Shown here one piece after another: positions 26,073 through 36,829 of a stretch of 64,000 bases of DNA. The stretch's first letter is position 1. Each line of letters begins with the position of its first letter. The position numbers were made by a program, and so were the translations under genes. The DNA lies in NCBI RefSeq assembly GCF_019599545.1, contig NZ_JAIEZV010000002.1:992001-1056000 (forward strand), written 5' to 3'. The stretch comes from Halobacillus sp. Nhm2S1. Lineage in GTDB: Bacteria > Bacillota > Bacilli > Bacillales > Halobacillaceae. The notes beneath the pieces were generated by a model. That model worked only from the letters and a program-made list of their open reading frames with translations, made no database searches and was not told the origin of the DNA.

Positions 26073-26920
26073 TCGCCATTGATTTGGACGGAACGTTGTT
26101 AAATTCAGCGAATGAGATTAGCCAGAATAATATAGAAGCTATAAAGCGTGCCCAATCGAAAGGCGTGGAGGTGGTCATCGCAACAGGAAGAGCATCCTTC
26201 GATGTCCGAAACCTATTCTCCGCACTTGACCTTCATACATGGGTGATTGCTGCCAATGGAGCGACCATCCATCATCCTGACGGTACGCTTTTTTCATCCA
26301 CACCGATGGAGAAAGCGGATGTCACTGATGTTTTAGAGTGGCTTGAAGAAAAAGGGTTTTACTATGAAGCCATTGATGATGAAGCGATTTTGACCCCGCA
26401 AAATGCCAGGGAGCTTTTGAACATAGAACTCGACCGGATTCGTAGTGCCAATCCGAAAACTGATCTTACCAAGCTTGAAAAGGCAGCCCAAAAGCAGTTT
26501 AGTCAGTCCGGATTTTCACCTGTAGACTCTTACAAGGAAATCATAGATAAACATAGGAATGTGTACAACATTCTTGCCTTCTCCTTTGAAGAAGAAAAAC
26601 TCCGAAAAGGATGGGAGAAGTTCAAAGATTACACTGACTTGACCCTTGTAAGCTCTGCCAATCATAACTTCGAACTGGAGCACAGACTTGCCTCTAAAGG
26701 GAATGCCGTCGTGAAACTGGCTCAACAACTGAATCGATCCATTGAGAGAACAGCAGTCATTGGAGACAGTCTTAATGATTTATCTATGATGAGTGTGGCA
26801 GGATACAGCGCAGCCATGGAAAATGCTAAAGAGGAAGTAAAAGAAATCTGCCACTTCCATACAAAAACGAATGACGAAGATGGTGTCGCCCATGCAATCG
26901 CCCACTTCATGAACCTTTAG
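26063..26920 (+). CDS. ywpJ: Cof-type HAD phosphatase (YwpJ/PhoC-like)
   Basis: 285 residues. Motif I DLDGTLL with nucleophile Asp7 and Asp9, motif II ATGRA, the C2-type cap domain, and motif IV GDSLNDLSMM near the C-terminus. HAD IIB hydrolases of this type dephosphorylate sugar phosphates. Translationally coupled to glcR: its ATG at 26063 lies inside glcR and has AGGAGGA nine bases upstream. Substrate unknown. Confidence 0.88.
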   Translation: MDMIAIDLDGTLLNSANEISQNNIEAIKRAQSKGVEVVIATGRASFDVRNLFSALDLHTWVIAANGATIHHPDGTLFSSTPMEKADVTDVLEWLEEKGFYYEAIDDEAILTPQNARELLNIELDRIRSANPKTDLTKLEKAAQKQFSQSGFSPVDSYKEIIDKHRNVYNILAFSFEEEKLRKGWEKFKDYTDLTLVSSANHNFELEHRLASKGNAVVKLAQQLNRSIERTAVIGDSLNDLSMMSVAGYSAAMENAKEEVKEICHFHTKTNDEDGVAHAIAHFMNL

Positions 26921-27001
26921 GATCATCCATTTCCCAGCGTGACTTTTCGGGAGGCGTGATGGGAATGATGATATAGATGGCTTCTTTGAAGCTGCTTATA
27001 A

Positions 27002-27036
27002 AAAGACGCCCGGGACTTAGATCCTCGGGCGTCTTT
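27002..27036. terminator. Terminator between ywpJ and dnaB
   Basis: AAAGACGCCCG / CGGGCGTCTTT, with an inner GGA...TCC extension of the stem; T-rich on both strands, so it can serve both converging genes. Confidence 0.85.
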
Positions 27037-27041
27037 CTTTT

Positions 27042-28403
27042 CTATGCTGGTGGAACATCGGCATCAGAATAGCGGTGATCCAAATCCACGAACTTGTTGT
27101 ATTCTTTCACAAACGCAAGGGAAACAGTTCCCACTGGACCGTTACGCTGCTTGGCAAGGATAATTTCAATAATGTTCTGATTCTCTGATTCTTGATCGTA
27201 GTAATCATCACGATAAAGGAACCCTACGATATCAGCATCCTGCTCAATCGAACCGGATTCACGCAAGTCAGACATCATTGGTCGCTTATCCTGTCTTGAT
27301 TCAACTCCACGAGAGAGCTGTGACAAAGCAATCAATGGAACGTTGAGCTCACGAGCTAACCCTTTTAAGGAACGGGAAATTTCTGATACTTCCTGTTGAC
27401 GGTTTTCTTTGGAGTTGGCGCTTCCCTGGATCAACTGCAAATAGTCAATCAGAATCATTCCAAGTCCATGTTCTTGTTTGAGACGACGGCACTTAGAACG
27501 GATTTCACTGACCCGGATACCTGGGGTATCGTCAATATAGATTCCGGCGTTCGATAAGCTCCCCATCGCCATCGTCAGTTTGTTCCAATCTTCTGTTTCC
27601 ATCTGTCCTGTACGAAGACGCTGAGCATCGATGTTTCCTTCCGCACAAATCATACGGGAGACGAGCTGGTCGGCCCCCATCTCCAAACTGAAAATCGCGA
27701 CATTTTCATCGGTATGGACCGCAACGTTCTGCGCAATATTCAAAGCAAACGCGGTCTTCCCCATAGACGGACGGGCGGCGATAATAATCAAATCATTCCG
27801 TTGGAAACCAGAGGTGATATGATCAAGATCGCGGTATCCTGTCGGAATTCCAGTCGTACTTCCGTCATTGTGGTGAAGCTGCTCAATATTGTCATAAACA
27901 TCAATCAGTACGTCTTTGATGCTTTTGAATGCACTGGAATTTTTCCTTTGTGATACCTCGAGAATGTCTTTTTCCGCAGCGTTCAATACATCTTCCAGGT
28001 CTTCTTCTTCCGAGTAACCCGTCGTCACAATATTCGTCGCTGTACGGATCAAACTTCTAAGGGTCGATTTTTCACTCACAATGCTTGTGTAGTACTGGAT
28101 ATTCGCAGCTGTCGGTACGGAGTTTGCAATATCCGTCAAGTAAGAAACCCCGCCGACTTCTTCCAGCACCTGGTTGTTGGAAAGAGCTGCTGTTACGGTC
28201 ACGAGATCGATCGGCTCCCCTTTATCTGAGAGGGAGAGCATCACTTCAAAAATGCGCTGGTGGCTCGCCCGATAGAAATCTTCAGGAAGAAGATATTCAG
28301 CAGCTGTCGACATTGCATCAGGTTCTAAAAACACCGCACCGAGTACCGCCTGTTCTGCTTCTATATTATGGGGCGGGGTACGGTCGTTCCACATTTCACT
28401 CAC
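27042..28403 (-). CDS. dnaB: Replicative DNA helicase (DnaB family; called DnaC in B. subtilis)
   Basis: 453 residues from the GTG at 28403 (VSEMWNDRTPPHNIEAEQAVLG), with GGAGG seven bases upstream; the frame is open to 28451 but without start signals. N-terminal domain about 1-110, linker, RecA-like domain with Walker A ARPSMGKTA (210-218), then IFSLEMGADQL, the Walker B aspartate in ILIDYLQL, and ALSQLSRGVE. Hexameric helicase that unwinds DNA ahead of the fork. No intein. Same order (rplI-dnaB) as in B. subtilis. Confidence 0.97.
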   Translation of the reverse strand: MSEMWNDRTPPHNIEAEQAVLGAVFLEPDAMSTAAEYLLPEDFYRASHQRIFEVMLSLSDKGEPIDLVTVTAALSNNQVLEEVGGVSYLTDIANSVPTAANIQYYTSIVSEKSTLRSLIRTATNIVTTGYSEEEDLEDVLNAAEKDILEVSQRKNSSAFKSIKDVLIDVYDNIEQLHHNDGSTTGIPTGYRDLDHITSGFQRNDLIIIAARPSMGKTAFALNIAQNVAVHTDENVAIFSLEMGADQLVSRMICAEGNIDAQRLRTGQMETEDWNKLTMAMGSLSNAGIYIDDTPGIRVSEIRSKCRRLKQEHGLGMILIDYLQLIQGSANSKENRQQEVSEISRSLKGLARELNVPLIALSQLSRGVESRQDKRPMMSDLRESGSIEQDADIVGFLYRDDYYDQESENQNIIEIILAKQRNGPVGTVSLAFVKEYNKFVDLDHRYSDADVPPA

Positions 28404-28534
28404 TGTTGTTCCTCCTCTGAATCTAAAGCACGGATGGCCCGTCCGTCTCAAATAACCACACGTTGTATGGTTATTTTATACATTATTCCTTTTCGTTATG
28501 AAAAAGAGGAATGTAGGCCAGAAATACAAAACAG

Positions 28535-28571
28535 AAGCGCCCAATAGCTCCAGAAAATGGATTGGGCGCTT
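28535..28571 (-). terminator. Terminator after rplI
   Basis: AAGCGCCCAAT / ATTGGGCGCTT, perfect 11-bp stem. Confidence 0.8.
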
Positions 28572-28584
28572 AATCGTTCAAAAC

Positions 28585-29031
28585 TTACTTTTCCTCGACG
28601 TGGACTTTGATTGTCCCTGTTACTTCCGGGTGAAGTTTCACAGGAACATTGGTGTAGCCCAATGTCCGGATCGGATCATCAAGCTCGATTTTACGTTTAT
28701 CGATTTTAATATCGTGGGATTTCTTCAGTTGCTCGGCAATTTGCTTACTTGTGATGGACCCGAACAGGCGCCCGTTATCTCCGGATTTCGCCACAAGCTT
28801 CACTTCCAGGTTGGCCAGTTGTTCTTTCAGTCGCTTCGCTTCTTCGACTTCTTCCTGTGCTTGCTGCTCAACTTTGGCATCTTTGGCTTTTTGGGCTTGA
28901 ACGTTCCCCTTCGTCGCTTCTACCGCCAAATTGTTTTTAAGGAGGTAGTTGCGCGCGTATCCATCGTTCACTTCTTTGATTTCGCCTTTTTTGCCTTTCC
29001 CTTTGACATCTGCTTTGAAAATGACTTTCAT
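28585..29031 (-). CDS. rplI: Ribosomal protein L9
   Basis: 148 residues. N-terminal domain [21 protein letters not shown]...[10 protein letters not shown] with the usual RNA-binding residues, a long central helix, and the C-terminal domain. Overlaps the gdpP stop by 4 bases. The ATG at 29031 is preceded by GGGGGAG inside gdpP. Confidence 0.98.
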   Translation of the reverse strand: MKVIFKADVKGKGKKGEIKEVNDGYARNYLLKNNLAVEATKGNVQAQKAKDAKVEQQAQEEVEEAKRLKEQLANLEVKLVAKSGDNGRLFGSITSKQIAEQLKKSHDIKIDKRKIELDDPIRTLGYTNVPVKLHPEVTGTIKVHVEEK

Positions 29032-31001
29032 TCTATGTCTCCCCCTTCAAAATATTCATCAATAATATCTTGCAACAATGCTTTCGCATCTTCAATCGTT
29101 GTATCTTCAAGCTGGGTGGCTGCGTTCGTCAAATGCCCGCCACCGTTCATTTTCTCCATAATGACCTGAACGTTGATATCCCCTAGAGAACGGGCGCTTA
29201 TGCCAATCCTTCCATCACTCCGCTCAGAAATAACGAACGAAGAAACGATTCCGCTCATCGTCAGTAAGGTATCCGCAGCCTGTGCTATAATGACTGGTCC
29301 GTATGTTTCTCCACGGTCCCCGGTGGAAATGGCAATACCGTCACGGTAAACAGAAGCTCGTTCAATCAGTTTACTTCTACGAACATAGACATCTAAATCT
29401 TCTTTCATGAATTTCTGGACTTGTACAGTATCTGCTCCCTTGGACCTCAAGTAAGAAGCAGCATCAAACGTCCGTGATCCTGTACGGAGCGTGAAACTTT
29501 TCGTATCGACGATAATTCCTGCAAGCAGGGCCGTTGATTCCAGCATCGATAGTTTCAGTTTCTTCGGCTGATATTCGAGTAATTCAGTAACAAGCTCCGC
29601 CGTTGATGAGGCGTAAGGTTCCATATAAACAAGGGTCGGATCAGCGATGAATTCTTCGGCACGTCTGTGGTGATCGATGACGACGACATGCTCCGTTTTG
29701 GAAAGGAGCTTCTCCTCGATGACCATGGAAGGCTTGTGCGTATCTACAACGACGAGCAAGGTTTCATTTGTGACCATCTCTAAAGCATCCTCCGGCGGGA
29801 TGAAATAATGCCAGAGGTCCTCGTCTTTCTCGATTTCCTCGACCATCCGCTGCACGCCGGTATCAATATCGTCCGGATCGAGAACGATGGCAGCTTTCTT
29901 ATCGTTCGCCTGGGCAATTTTCAAGATCCCGATTGAAGCGCCGACAGAGTCCATATCCGGTGATTTGTGTCCCATGATCAAGACCTTTTCACTTGCCTGT
30001 ACAAGTTCTTTCATGGCATGGGAGATCACCCGGGCGCGTACCCGTGTCCGTTTTTCCATAGGGTTCGTCTTTCCACCATAGAAACGGACTTTTCCAGAAT
30101 CATCTTTAATGGCGACTTGATCTCCGCCCCGGCCAAGAGCGAGATCGAGACTGGACTGAGCCAATTCTCCAAGTTCAGGAAGACTTACCGGACCCACACC
30201 TATTCCGAAACTTAGAGTCAACGGGACGTTCTGATCTGTAATCAATTCACGCACATCATCAAGGATTTCAAACTTCGCTTTTTCCAAAGTATAAAGAATT
30301 TCCTGATTCATGACAGCTATGAAACGCTCTTGAGAGGTCCGCTTCAAGTAAATGCCATAATCTCCCGCCCACTTGTTCAATATGGAGGTCACTTGGGAGT
30401 TGATATGGCTTTTGGCTGTATCATCCATCCCCTGGGTAATTTCTTCATAGTTATCAAGGAAAATAATAGAAAGGACCGTCTGTTCATTTTCATAACGGTT
30501 GTGGATCTCTGTCTGCTTCGTTCGATCGAACAAATAAAGCAGACGTTCCTCCCTTTTAATGATTGTCTGGAACTTATAACCGCCAATCGTAATCCAAACT
30601 TCATCTTCCTCATCTTTCACACATGGAATGAGGTGATCGGATAGCCGTTTTAACGATTCTCCAACAATCGTATCTTCTTGTGTGAACTTGTTCATATAAG
30701 GGTTTGCCCACTCGATCGTATAGTTTTCACTATAAAGAACGATTCCTATGGGCATTTCCAATAAAGCTTCTTCGCCGACTTTTTTCACCCTGTAGGACAA
30801 GGTCGATATATATTCTTCTGTCTCATTGATCATGTTCTGTTCAGTACGGACACTGTAAAAGATGGACGCAGCTAAAAACAGCGTCATCATCAATCCCAAC
30901 ATCCATTGATAGTACCAGATAAAGCCAAGCAGAATGAGAGAGATCAAATAAATGATCCACAAGTGTCCGCTCATCGTTGGTTTTTTAAAAAAATTCGGCA
31001 T
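29028..31001 (-). CDS. gdpP: GdpP, cyclic-di-AMP phosphodiesterase
   Basis: 657 residues. Two membrane helices (about 13-30 and 33-51), a PAS domain (about 84-160), a degenerate GGDEF domain (about 173-300) and a DHH/DHHA1 phosphodiesterase: GHKSPDMDS (344-352), VVDTHKPS (418-425), DHH (443-445), and GGGHLTNA in DHHA1. The enzyme hydrolyses c-di-AMP to pApA and so affects osmotic and cell-wall homeostasis. Lies in the conserved order yybS-gdpP-rplI-dnaB. Confidence 0.97.
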   Translation of the reverse strand: MPNFFKKPTMSGHLWIIYLISLILLGFIWYYQWMLGLMMTLFLAASIFYSVRTEQNMINETEEYISTLSYRVKKVGEEALLEMPIGIVLYSENYTIEWANPYMNKFTQEDTIVGESLKRLSDHLIPCVKDEEDEVWITIGGYKFQTIIKREERLLYLFDRTKQTEIHNRYENEQTVLSIIFLDNYEEITQGMDDTAKSHINSQVTSILNKWAGDYGIYLKRTSQERFIAVMNQEILYTLEKAKFEILDDVRELITDQNVPLTLSFGIGVGPVSLPELGELAQSSLDLALGRGGDQVAIKDDSGKVRFYGGKTNPMEKRTRVRARVISHAMKELVQASEKVLIMGHKSPDMDSVGASIGILKIAQANDKKAAIVLDPDDIDTGVQRMVEEIEKDEDLWHYFIPPEDALEMVTNETLLVVVDTHKPSMVIEEKLLSKTEHVVVIDHHRRAEEFIADPTLVYMEPYASSTAELVTELLEYQPKKLKLSMLESTALLAGIIVDTKSFTLRTGSRTFDAASYLRSKGADTVQVQKFMKEDLDVYVRRSKLIERASVYRDGIAISTGDRGETYGPVIIAQAADTLLTMSGIVSSFVISERSDGRIGISARSLGDINVQVIMEKMNGGGHLTNAATQLEDTTIEDAKALLQDIIDEYFEGGDIE

Positions 31002-31034
31002 TGCATTCAGCTCCTACCATCTTCTTGAGAGCGA

Positions 31035-31979
31035 TCATTCTTTCTTTTCTTCCACACGTTCCCTCATTGGAAATCCTATATCAATTATACCGATTATTCT
31101 CACAAGGTACATCACGATTTGTGGAAGAAGTATGGAAAATACAACCACAAGAATCGGTATCGCTTTGGACCACTTTTTCTTCCATGCATAAAAAAAGACG
31201 AAAGAGAATCCCTGCAGGACGATCAAGGCTCCCGTAAGAATGAAGACATTCAGGGCAGCTAAGTAGACCAGATCATTTCCATCCATCGTGACATAATTCA
31301 AAATCATCGCCACAAAGTAATACCATAATATCGATGTCGGCAGCTTGATGTTCTTAAAATCCGCGAATCCAAGGGACTGATTTTCAATGCGATTGATCAG
31401 TTTATAGGTCGTCCACTGACTGACAAACGCAAGCATTACACCACTCATCGCCAATATACTTGGAACAATATCTGGAATGAACTCAATCAACTGACCGATC
31501 TCAGCCAGGTCCGTTTCTACCTCTTCCCCTTCAAGAAGTCCTGAGAACACCCTCTCAAAAGTTCCGTACCCCTGGTTCATCCCACTCTGCAGCTCATCCA
31601 TCAAGTTGACGCCCAGAAAGAGTTGAGTGATTAAGAGAATTCCGAGGAGACCGATGACAAACCCAACAGAGCCTATGGCCAGAGCTTCATAGGAAGAACG
31701 TTTGTGATGCAAAGCGATTCCTATGAAAAGCCCGCCAATGCCGGCAAGTAAGGTGAATACTGTAAATACGGTCGCAAAAATAAGTGTGAAAATGGTGGCG
31801 GCCACAAACATCAGGCCTCCTGCTTTTCCACCATATCGATAACTATAATAAATAAATGGAACAGGCAGGATCATTAGTAGTAGTGGTCCTATAACCGGCA
31901 CAAAAATGATTACCAATAACAATAGCAGATATAGGCCGGTCATTAAAGCCCCTTCCGTTAACCTCTTTGTGTCATTCAT
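31035..31979 (-). CDS. yybS: YybS-like DUF2232 membrane protein
   Basis: 314 residues, about eight membrane helices, starting MNDTKRLTEGALMTGLYLLLLL, the typical opening of DUF2232 proteins. C-terminal tail is charged (MREREVEEKKE-like). Function unknown; the family is related in topology to ECF-type substrate-binding proteins. First gene of the yybS-gdpP-rplI cluster. Confidence 0.88.
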   Translation of the reverse strand: MNDTKRLTEGALMTGLYLLLLLVIIFVPVIGPLLLMILPVPFIYYSYRYGGKAGGLMFVAATIFTLIFATVFTVFTLLAGIGGLFIGIALHHKRSSYEALAIGSVGFVIGLLGILLITQLFLGVNLMDELQSGMNQGYGTFERVFSGLLEGEEVETDLAEIGQLIEFIPDIVPSILAMSGVMLAFVSQWTTYKLINRIENQSLGFADFKNIKLPTSILWYYFVAMILNYVTMDGNDLVYLAALNVFILTGALIVLQGFSFVFFYAWKKKWSKAIPILVVVFSILLPQIVMYLVRIIGIIDIGFPMRERVEEKKE

Positions 31980-32142
31980 GATTGATAAAGCACCTCTATT
32001 TCTATCGCGCTTGTCTTAACCTCCCTATTTTAACATATCATCCCCTTATACTTCTCGTATCAAATGCTTCCATCCACTTCTTCTTGGTGATTTTTTCTAA
32101 TGTTTGTTATGATGAATAAAATTCGATAGAGGAGGGCCGCAC

Positions 32143-32958
32143 ATGCGCACTGATTACCACGTCCATATGGCGGAAACCGGAAACCTTGATGTCGACTATC
32201 TACGAACCTACATAACGAAAGCGAAAGAAGAAGGAATTGAAGAATTAGGCATATCTGAACACGCGTATTTCTTTCAGGAAACGCGTGAGATCCTCTCTAA
32301 TCCATGGGTGGAGAACCGTCGTACGCTTGACTTTGAAACCTACCAAAAGATGTTTGATGATGCAGCCAAAGCTGAACTTCCGATAAAAATGGGCATTGAA
32401 ATGGATTACATGCCAGGAAAAGAAAAAGAGATGGAAGCTTTCATTTCTTCCCATCCTTTCGATTACGTGATCGGATCGGTCCACTGGATCGATGAATGGG
32501 GCATCGACCTTGCGATATACCGGGATGAATATGAAAAACGGAATCTAAAAGACGTGTACCAGCAATATTTTGACCGTGTCGTCACCCTTGCAGAGTCAGG
32601 ACTCTTTGACTTTGTCGGTCACATTGATGTCATCAAAGTGTTTGGCTACCGGCCGGACGATGAAGAATTCTTAAGAGAACAATACAAACGGGCAGCGAAA
32701 GCCCTTGCGAAAACAGATACGTGCATTGAAATAAGTACGGCAGGCTTACGAAAGCCTGTTGGAGAACTCTATCCAGATCCGACGCTTCTGCAAATGTGTA
32801 AAGATGAGGGTGTTGGAATCGTTCTCTGCTCGGATGCCCATAGGCCGGACCATATCGGGTACCGCTATGAAGAAGCGATCGATCTTGCAAAATCCGTCGG
32901 ATATACCGAAGTCCATACATTCTCCAACCGAAAAAAGCAGGTCCATCCCATTGGCTGA
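32143..32958 (+). CDS. hisK: Histidinol-phosphatase, HisJ/HisK type (PHP domain)
   Basis: 271 residues. PHP-domain metal ligands are visible at DYHVHM (His6, His8), SEHAYFF, GIEMDYMPG, GSVHWID, GHIDVIK and SDAHRP. The SVHWID and GHIDVIKVFGY stretches are typical of the HisJ family, which removes phosphate from histidinol phosphate. It is not next to other his genes, as in many Bacillaceae. Start ATG at 32143 has GAGGAGGG upstream. Its last codons overlap the start of the Nudix gene. Confidence 0.88.
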   Translation: MRTDYHVHMAETGNLDVDYLRTYITKAKEEGIEELGISEHAYFFQETREILSNPWVENRRTLDFETYQKMFDDAAKAELPIKMGIEMDYMPGKEKEMEAFISSHPFDYVIGSVHWIDEWGIDLAIYRDEYEKRNLKDVYQQYFDRVVTLAESGLFDFVGHIDVIKVFGYRPDDEEFLREQYKRAAKALAKTDTCIEISTAGLRKPVGELYPDPTLLQMCKDEGVGIVLCSDAHRPDHIGYRYEEAIDLAKSVGYTEVHTFSNRKKQVHPIG

Positions 32959-33469
32959 ACCCCCTTTCAAAAAGCGGTTCGGAACTGAAAAATATGATGG
33001 ATACAAAACAAACAAGCGTCTTGCAGTCAGAGGGATAGTTTTTCATGATGGAAAAATCCTGATGGTGAATTCCAATCTGGGGGATTACAAACTTCCTGGG
33101 GGCGGCGTTGATGATGGAGAGAGAGACGATGATGCTCTTATCAGAGAAATTCAGGAAGAAACAGGCTACAAGAACTGCCGGGTGAGAGAATATGCCGGCG
33201 AGGTTGTGGAAAGCCACCTTGACGTGTATGACCCGCAAGCTCTTTTTGAAATGACCTCCCGTTATTATTTTTGTGAGTGGTCGGGAGAGAAGGGCGCACA
33301 AAGGCTGGATCCCTATGAAAAAGATCAGGACTTCACACCTGTCTGGATAAGCGTTGAGGAGGCCATTGCTCAAAACGAAGAGATTTTGGATCGAACGAAT
33401 AAAAATCCTTGGATCCTCCAAGAGATGTATGTCTTGAAACATCTATTGAATTTGATACAAACTTCCTGA
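32951..33469 (+). CDS. Nudix hydrolase
   Basis: About 172 residues if it starts at the TTG at 32951, which overlaps the hisK stop and suggests coupled translation; an open frame back to 32759 lies wholly within hisK and is not used. Full Nudix box: G51, E57, then R65-E-I-Q-E-E-T-G72 after LPGGGVDDGE. Substrate unknown. The lack of a strong ribosome site makes the exact start uncertain. Confidence 0.82.
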   Translation: MAEPPFKKRFGTEKYDGYKTNKRLAVRGIVFHDGKILMVNSNLGDYKLPGGGVDDGERDDDALIREIQEETGYKNCRVREYAGEVVESHLDVYDPQALFEMTSRYYFCEWSGEKGAQRLDPYEKDQDFTPVWISVEEAIAQNEEILDRTNKNPWILQEMYVLKHLLNLIQTS

Positions 33470-33488
33470 CCATTGAAGGATGATTAAA

Positions 33489-33519
33489 AAAGCTCAACGT
33501 CACACCGACGTTGAGCTTT
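33489..33519. terminator. Bidirectional terminator
   Basis: Perfect 13-bp stem AAAGCTCAACGTC / GACGTTGAGCTTT, T runs on both strands, between converging genes. Confidence 0.92.
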
Positions 33520-33523
33520 TTGA

Positions 33524-35041
33524 TTAGTATTGAATAGGCGCCCCTGGTCCTACAGGGATTCCCAGAAGGACCCAAACAAGCAACAGAAGCAACCAGCCTA
33601 GCAAGAAGGCAACGGAATAAGGAATCATCATAGAAATGAGTGTTCCAATTCCAAGTTTCTTATCATAGCGCTGAGCGAACGCGATGATCACTGGGAAGTA
33701 TAAAAGCAGCGGTGTAACCATGTTCGTCACTGAGTCTGCGATTCGATATAGTAATGTTGTAAACTCCGGAGAATAACCGAGGTTCATCATGATAGGGACA
33801 AATACAGGGGCCAATATCGTCCATTTGGCTGAAGAACTTCCAATAAAGAAATTGACGACCATCGTTAGTCCAATAAACGTTAAGATGAGCCCGATTCCAT
33901 CAAACCCTGTAGAGTTCAAAAAGTCTGCCCCGCGAAAAGCGATGACCGTCCCTAAATTCGTTTCACGGAAGTACGCGATAAACTGACCTGCCGTAAAGGC
34001 GAGAGCGATATAGCCACTCATGCTTGCCATCGTTTTTCCAAGCAGTTTCGTAAGGTCTTTATCATTGGAAATCTTATTTGTAACAATTCCATAAATCAAT
34101 CCTGGGACTAGGAATAATAGGAAAATAACAAATACCAATGCACTGAAGAATGGTGATTCAATATAGGCACCGTCTCCACGCAATGGTCCAAAAGACAAGT
34201 AAGCCATGACAGCGAACGTGATAAGAAAGCCGATGCCAGCATAACGCATCCCTTTTTTCTCAAGAGAAGTCAGTTCATCGATTTCTCCTTCCTCTTCGCC
34301 TTCATACTTACCCAGTCTGGGTTCTACGATTTTTTCAGTAACGAGTGTACCAATCAACGTGATTAGAACGACAGATACGGCAGCAAAAAAGTAGTTCATC
34401 GTGACTGTAATCGTTTCTGCATAAGCAGGGTCGATCGTACGAGTCGCTTCAGCCGTCAACTCCTGAAGAATAGCATCAGTACTTGTGAGAGCTAAATTGG
34501 CCCCAAATCCACCAGATACACCCGCAAAGGCCGCAGCAAGTCCGGCAAGTGGGTGTCGCCCAAGCCCTAAGAAAAGGACAGCTCCAAGTGGTGGAAGTAC
34601 CACGTAGCCTGCATTGACCGCCACACTGGACATGACTCCGGCAAAAACTAAAGCGGCCGTCAATAATTTCTGAGGAAAGGAAAACACAATCCCCTTCAAT
34701 GAAGCATTAATTAAACCTGTCTGTTCAGCAAGGCCAATACCAAGCATGGTCACAAGGACAGCTCCAAGCGGCGGAAAGCCGATAAAGTTATCGACCGCGC
34801 TGTTAAATATATAATCCAGTCCACTCAAACTAAAAAGGTTCTTCACTCCTACGGCTTCCCCTGTCGTCGGATTCGTGACAGATACACCAGCAAAGATTCC
34901 AGAAATAATAACTACAATGAATGCTAATATAGCAAACAGCAACAATGGTGATGGAAGCTTGTTCCCCAGCCATTCGATGCCATCTAAGATACGGAATAAA
35001 AACCTACGACCAGATGAAATCTCCGCTCTGTTTTCCTTCAT
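33524..35041 (-). CDS. AbgT-family transporter
   Basis: 505 residues with about eleven membrane helices and two re-entrant-like segments. Start RRFLFRILDGIEWLGNKLPSPLLLF and the motifs NAGYVVLPPLGAVLF and GANLALTSTDAI are those of the AbgT family. Described members import p-aminobenzoyl-glutamate or export sulfonamides (MtrF, YdaH). Nothing nearby tells the substrate. Confidence 0.9.
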   Translation of the reverse strand: MKENRAEISSGRRFLFRILDGIEWLGNKLPSPLLLFAILAFIVVIISGIFAGVSVTNPTTGEAVGVKNLFSLSGLDYIFNSAVDNFIGFPPLGAVLVTMLGIGLAEQTGLINASLKGIVFSFPQKLLTAALVFAGVMSSVAVNAGYVVLPPLGAVLFLGLGRHPLAGLAAAFAGVSGGFGANLALTSTDAILQELTAEATRTIDPAYAETITVTMNYFFAAVSVVLITLIGTLVTEKIVEPRLGKYEGEEEGEIDELTSLEKKGMRYAGIGFLITFAVMAYLSFGPLRGDGAYIESPFFSALVFVIFLLFLVPGLIYGIVTNKISNDKDLTKLLGKTMASMSGYIALAFTAGQFIAYFRETNLGTVIAFRGADFLNSTGFDGIGLILTFIGLTMVVNFFIGSSSAKWTILAPVFVPIMMNLGYSPEFTTLLYRIADSVTNMVTPLLLYFPVIIAFAQRYDKKLGIGTLISMMIPYSVAFLLGWLLLLLVWVLLGIPVGPGAPIQY

Positions 35042-35165
35042 TTTATACCCTCCTCATAAAGTCTATGAATTTAGTCGGAATTAAATTTACCAAGAGAAAT
35101 TCTCAAAGTCAAAGCTTTTGTACCATGTTTTACAAAACTATAAAATGAAATCGTTTTACCATAAG

Positions 35166-35197
35166 AAAAAGACAAACCCAGCAAGGTTTGTCTTTTT
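35166..35197 (-). terminator. Terminator after serA
   Basis: AAAAAGACAAACC / GGTTTGTCTTTTT, perfect 13-bp stem, 6-base loop. Confidence 0.85.
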
Positions 35198-35243
35198 CTG
35201 CAACAATATTTCTTGTCTCTTTAGCTACTGAATTTGGATACCA

Positions 35244-36827
35244 TCAAATCGTTAAACACTGCACTTGTTTGATGTCTGCAATTTGTGCAAGCTTATCGTC
35301 GCAGCCCCCATCCACTGGTTTATCTACCGTCAGCACCATGACAGCTTCTCCACCTTCGTTCGTACGTCCAACCTGCATGGTTGCGATATTGATTTCATGT
35401 TCGGCTAGTAGGCTTCCCACGCGGCCGATCGCTCCTGGCTGGTCAGTATGGCGGATGACAACAAGATGACCTTCTGGAACAACGTCGATGGAATATTGAT
35501 CAAACTGCACTATACGTGCACCCAAACCATTCAGCAACGTACCGGCGACGCTGCGCTTTTCTTGATCGGTCTCGATTTCTACGGTAATCAAGTTTGTAAA
35601 TCCTTTCGTTTGGGTCGACTTCTGCTCATTTACTGTAATCCCTTTATCAGAAGCTGTCTTGAAGGCATTGACATCATTCACACGTTCGCCGATATGACGT
35701 TTCAAGATCCCTTTGACGGCGATCCGCGTAAGTGGCATGGTATCAACTTCAAGTAAATCGCCACTATAGTAAACATTCACACGTTCAAGCGTACCGTCTA
35801 CCACTTTTGATAGAAAAGCGCCCAAACGTTCAGAGAGCTTAAAGTATGGAGAGAGCTTCTCCATCATTTCTGAGGACACAGAAGGCAGGTTGACCGGGTT
35901 TTTCACTGTTCCTCCGCGCAATAATTCCAGCACATCAAAGCTGACGTCTGTCGCAACATTTTCCTGGGCTTCAATTGTACTTGCACCAAGGTGAGGGGTG
36001 GCAATCACTTCCGGTAAGGATAACAACGGATGCTCCGTGGCAGGCTCTTCTTCAAAAACATCAAGCGCAGCCCCAGCGATCTTCCCTGATTGAATGGCTT
36101 CATATAAAGCATTTTCTTCGACAATTCCTCCACGGGCACAATTCAATATACGTGCCCCCGTCTTCATCATGGCAATGGCCTCTTCGTTAATCAGATGCTT
36201 CGTCTTTTCAATTAGTGGGGTGTGAACAGTCAGAAAGTCCGCTTGCTTAAGAACTTCCTCTAAAGTCCCATGAGTGACGCCGGCTTTTTCTGCCTTTTCT
36301 TCATTCAAAAAAGGATCAAAGGCGATCACTTTCATACGATGACCTTTGGCACGCTGGGCAACTTCACGACCAATCCGCCCAAACCCGACAATGCCGAGCA
36401 CCTTATCCTTCAATTCCACGCCAACGAACTTTTTACGTTCCCAGCGCTTCTGTTGGAGCTGATGATAAGCTTGTGGAATATTTCGAGCTAACGACATCAG
36501 CATCGCCATCGTGTGTTCAGCTGTCGAGATCGTATTCCCATCTGGAGCATTCACGACGATGACGCCGTGTTCCGTTGCTGCATCGAGATCAATGTTATCG
36601 ACTCCTACTCCTGCACGGCCGATGATCTTCAAGTGAGGAGCGTGTTCAATGACTTCTCTTGTCACTTGCGTCTGGCTTCTTACGATGAGCGCTTCTGCCG
36701 ATCCGATTTCTTCCAATAACTGTGCATGAGATAGGTTCGGACTCATGACAGTTTCGATATCTTCCGCCTCCAATAGAGGCCTGATTCCATCTTCACTCAG
36801 TGGATCACTAATCAATACACGATGCAT
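35244..36827 (-). CDS. serA: D-3-phosphoglycerate dehydrogenase
   Basis: 527 residues, the long form: substrate and NAD domains ([11 protein letters not shown] at about 70-80, GFGRIG at 148-153, catalytic Arg/Glu/His in [15 protein letters not shown] and TPHLGAST), an intervening domain, then a C-terminal ACT domain (about 455-527) that usually binds serine. It makes 3-phosphohydroxypyruvate, the first step of serine synthesis. Its ATG comes 2 bases after the stop of the aminotransferase gene, so the two are co-translated. Confidence 0.96.
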   Translation of the reverse strand: MHRVLISDPLSEDGIRPLLEAEDIETVMSPNLSHAQLLEEIGSAEALIVRSQTQVTREVIEHAPHLKIIGRAGVGVDNIDLDAATEHGVIVVNAPDGNTISTAEHTMAMLMSLARNIPQAYHQLQQKRWERKKFVGVELKDKVLGIVGFGRIGREVAQRAKGHRMKVIAFDPFLNEEKAEKAGVTHGTLEEVLKQADFLTVHTPLIEKTKHLINEEAIAMMKTGARILNCARGGIVEENALYEAIQSGKIAGAALDVFEEEPATEHPLLSLPEVIATPHLGASTIEAQENVATDVSFDVLELLRGGTVKNPVNLPSVSSEMMEKLSPYFKLSERLGAFLSKVVDGTLERVNVYYSGDLLEVDTMPLTRIAVKGILKRHIGERVNDVNAFKTASDKGITVNEQKSTQTKGFTNLITVEIETDQEKRSVAGTLLNGLGARIVQFDQYSIDVVPEGHLVVIRHTDQPGAIGRVGSLLAEHEINIATMQVGRTNEGGEAVMVLTVDKPVDGGCDDKLAQIADIKQVQCLTI

Positions 36828-36829
36828 TT

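Noticed and set aside
32759-32950. Longer frame for the second Nudix protein
   Set aside because: It lies entirely inside hisK in another frame; the Nudix family part begins near 32951.
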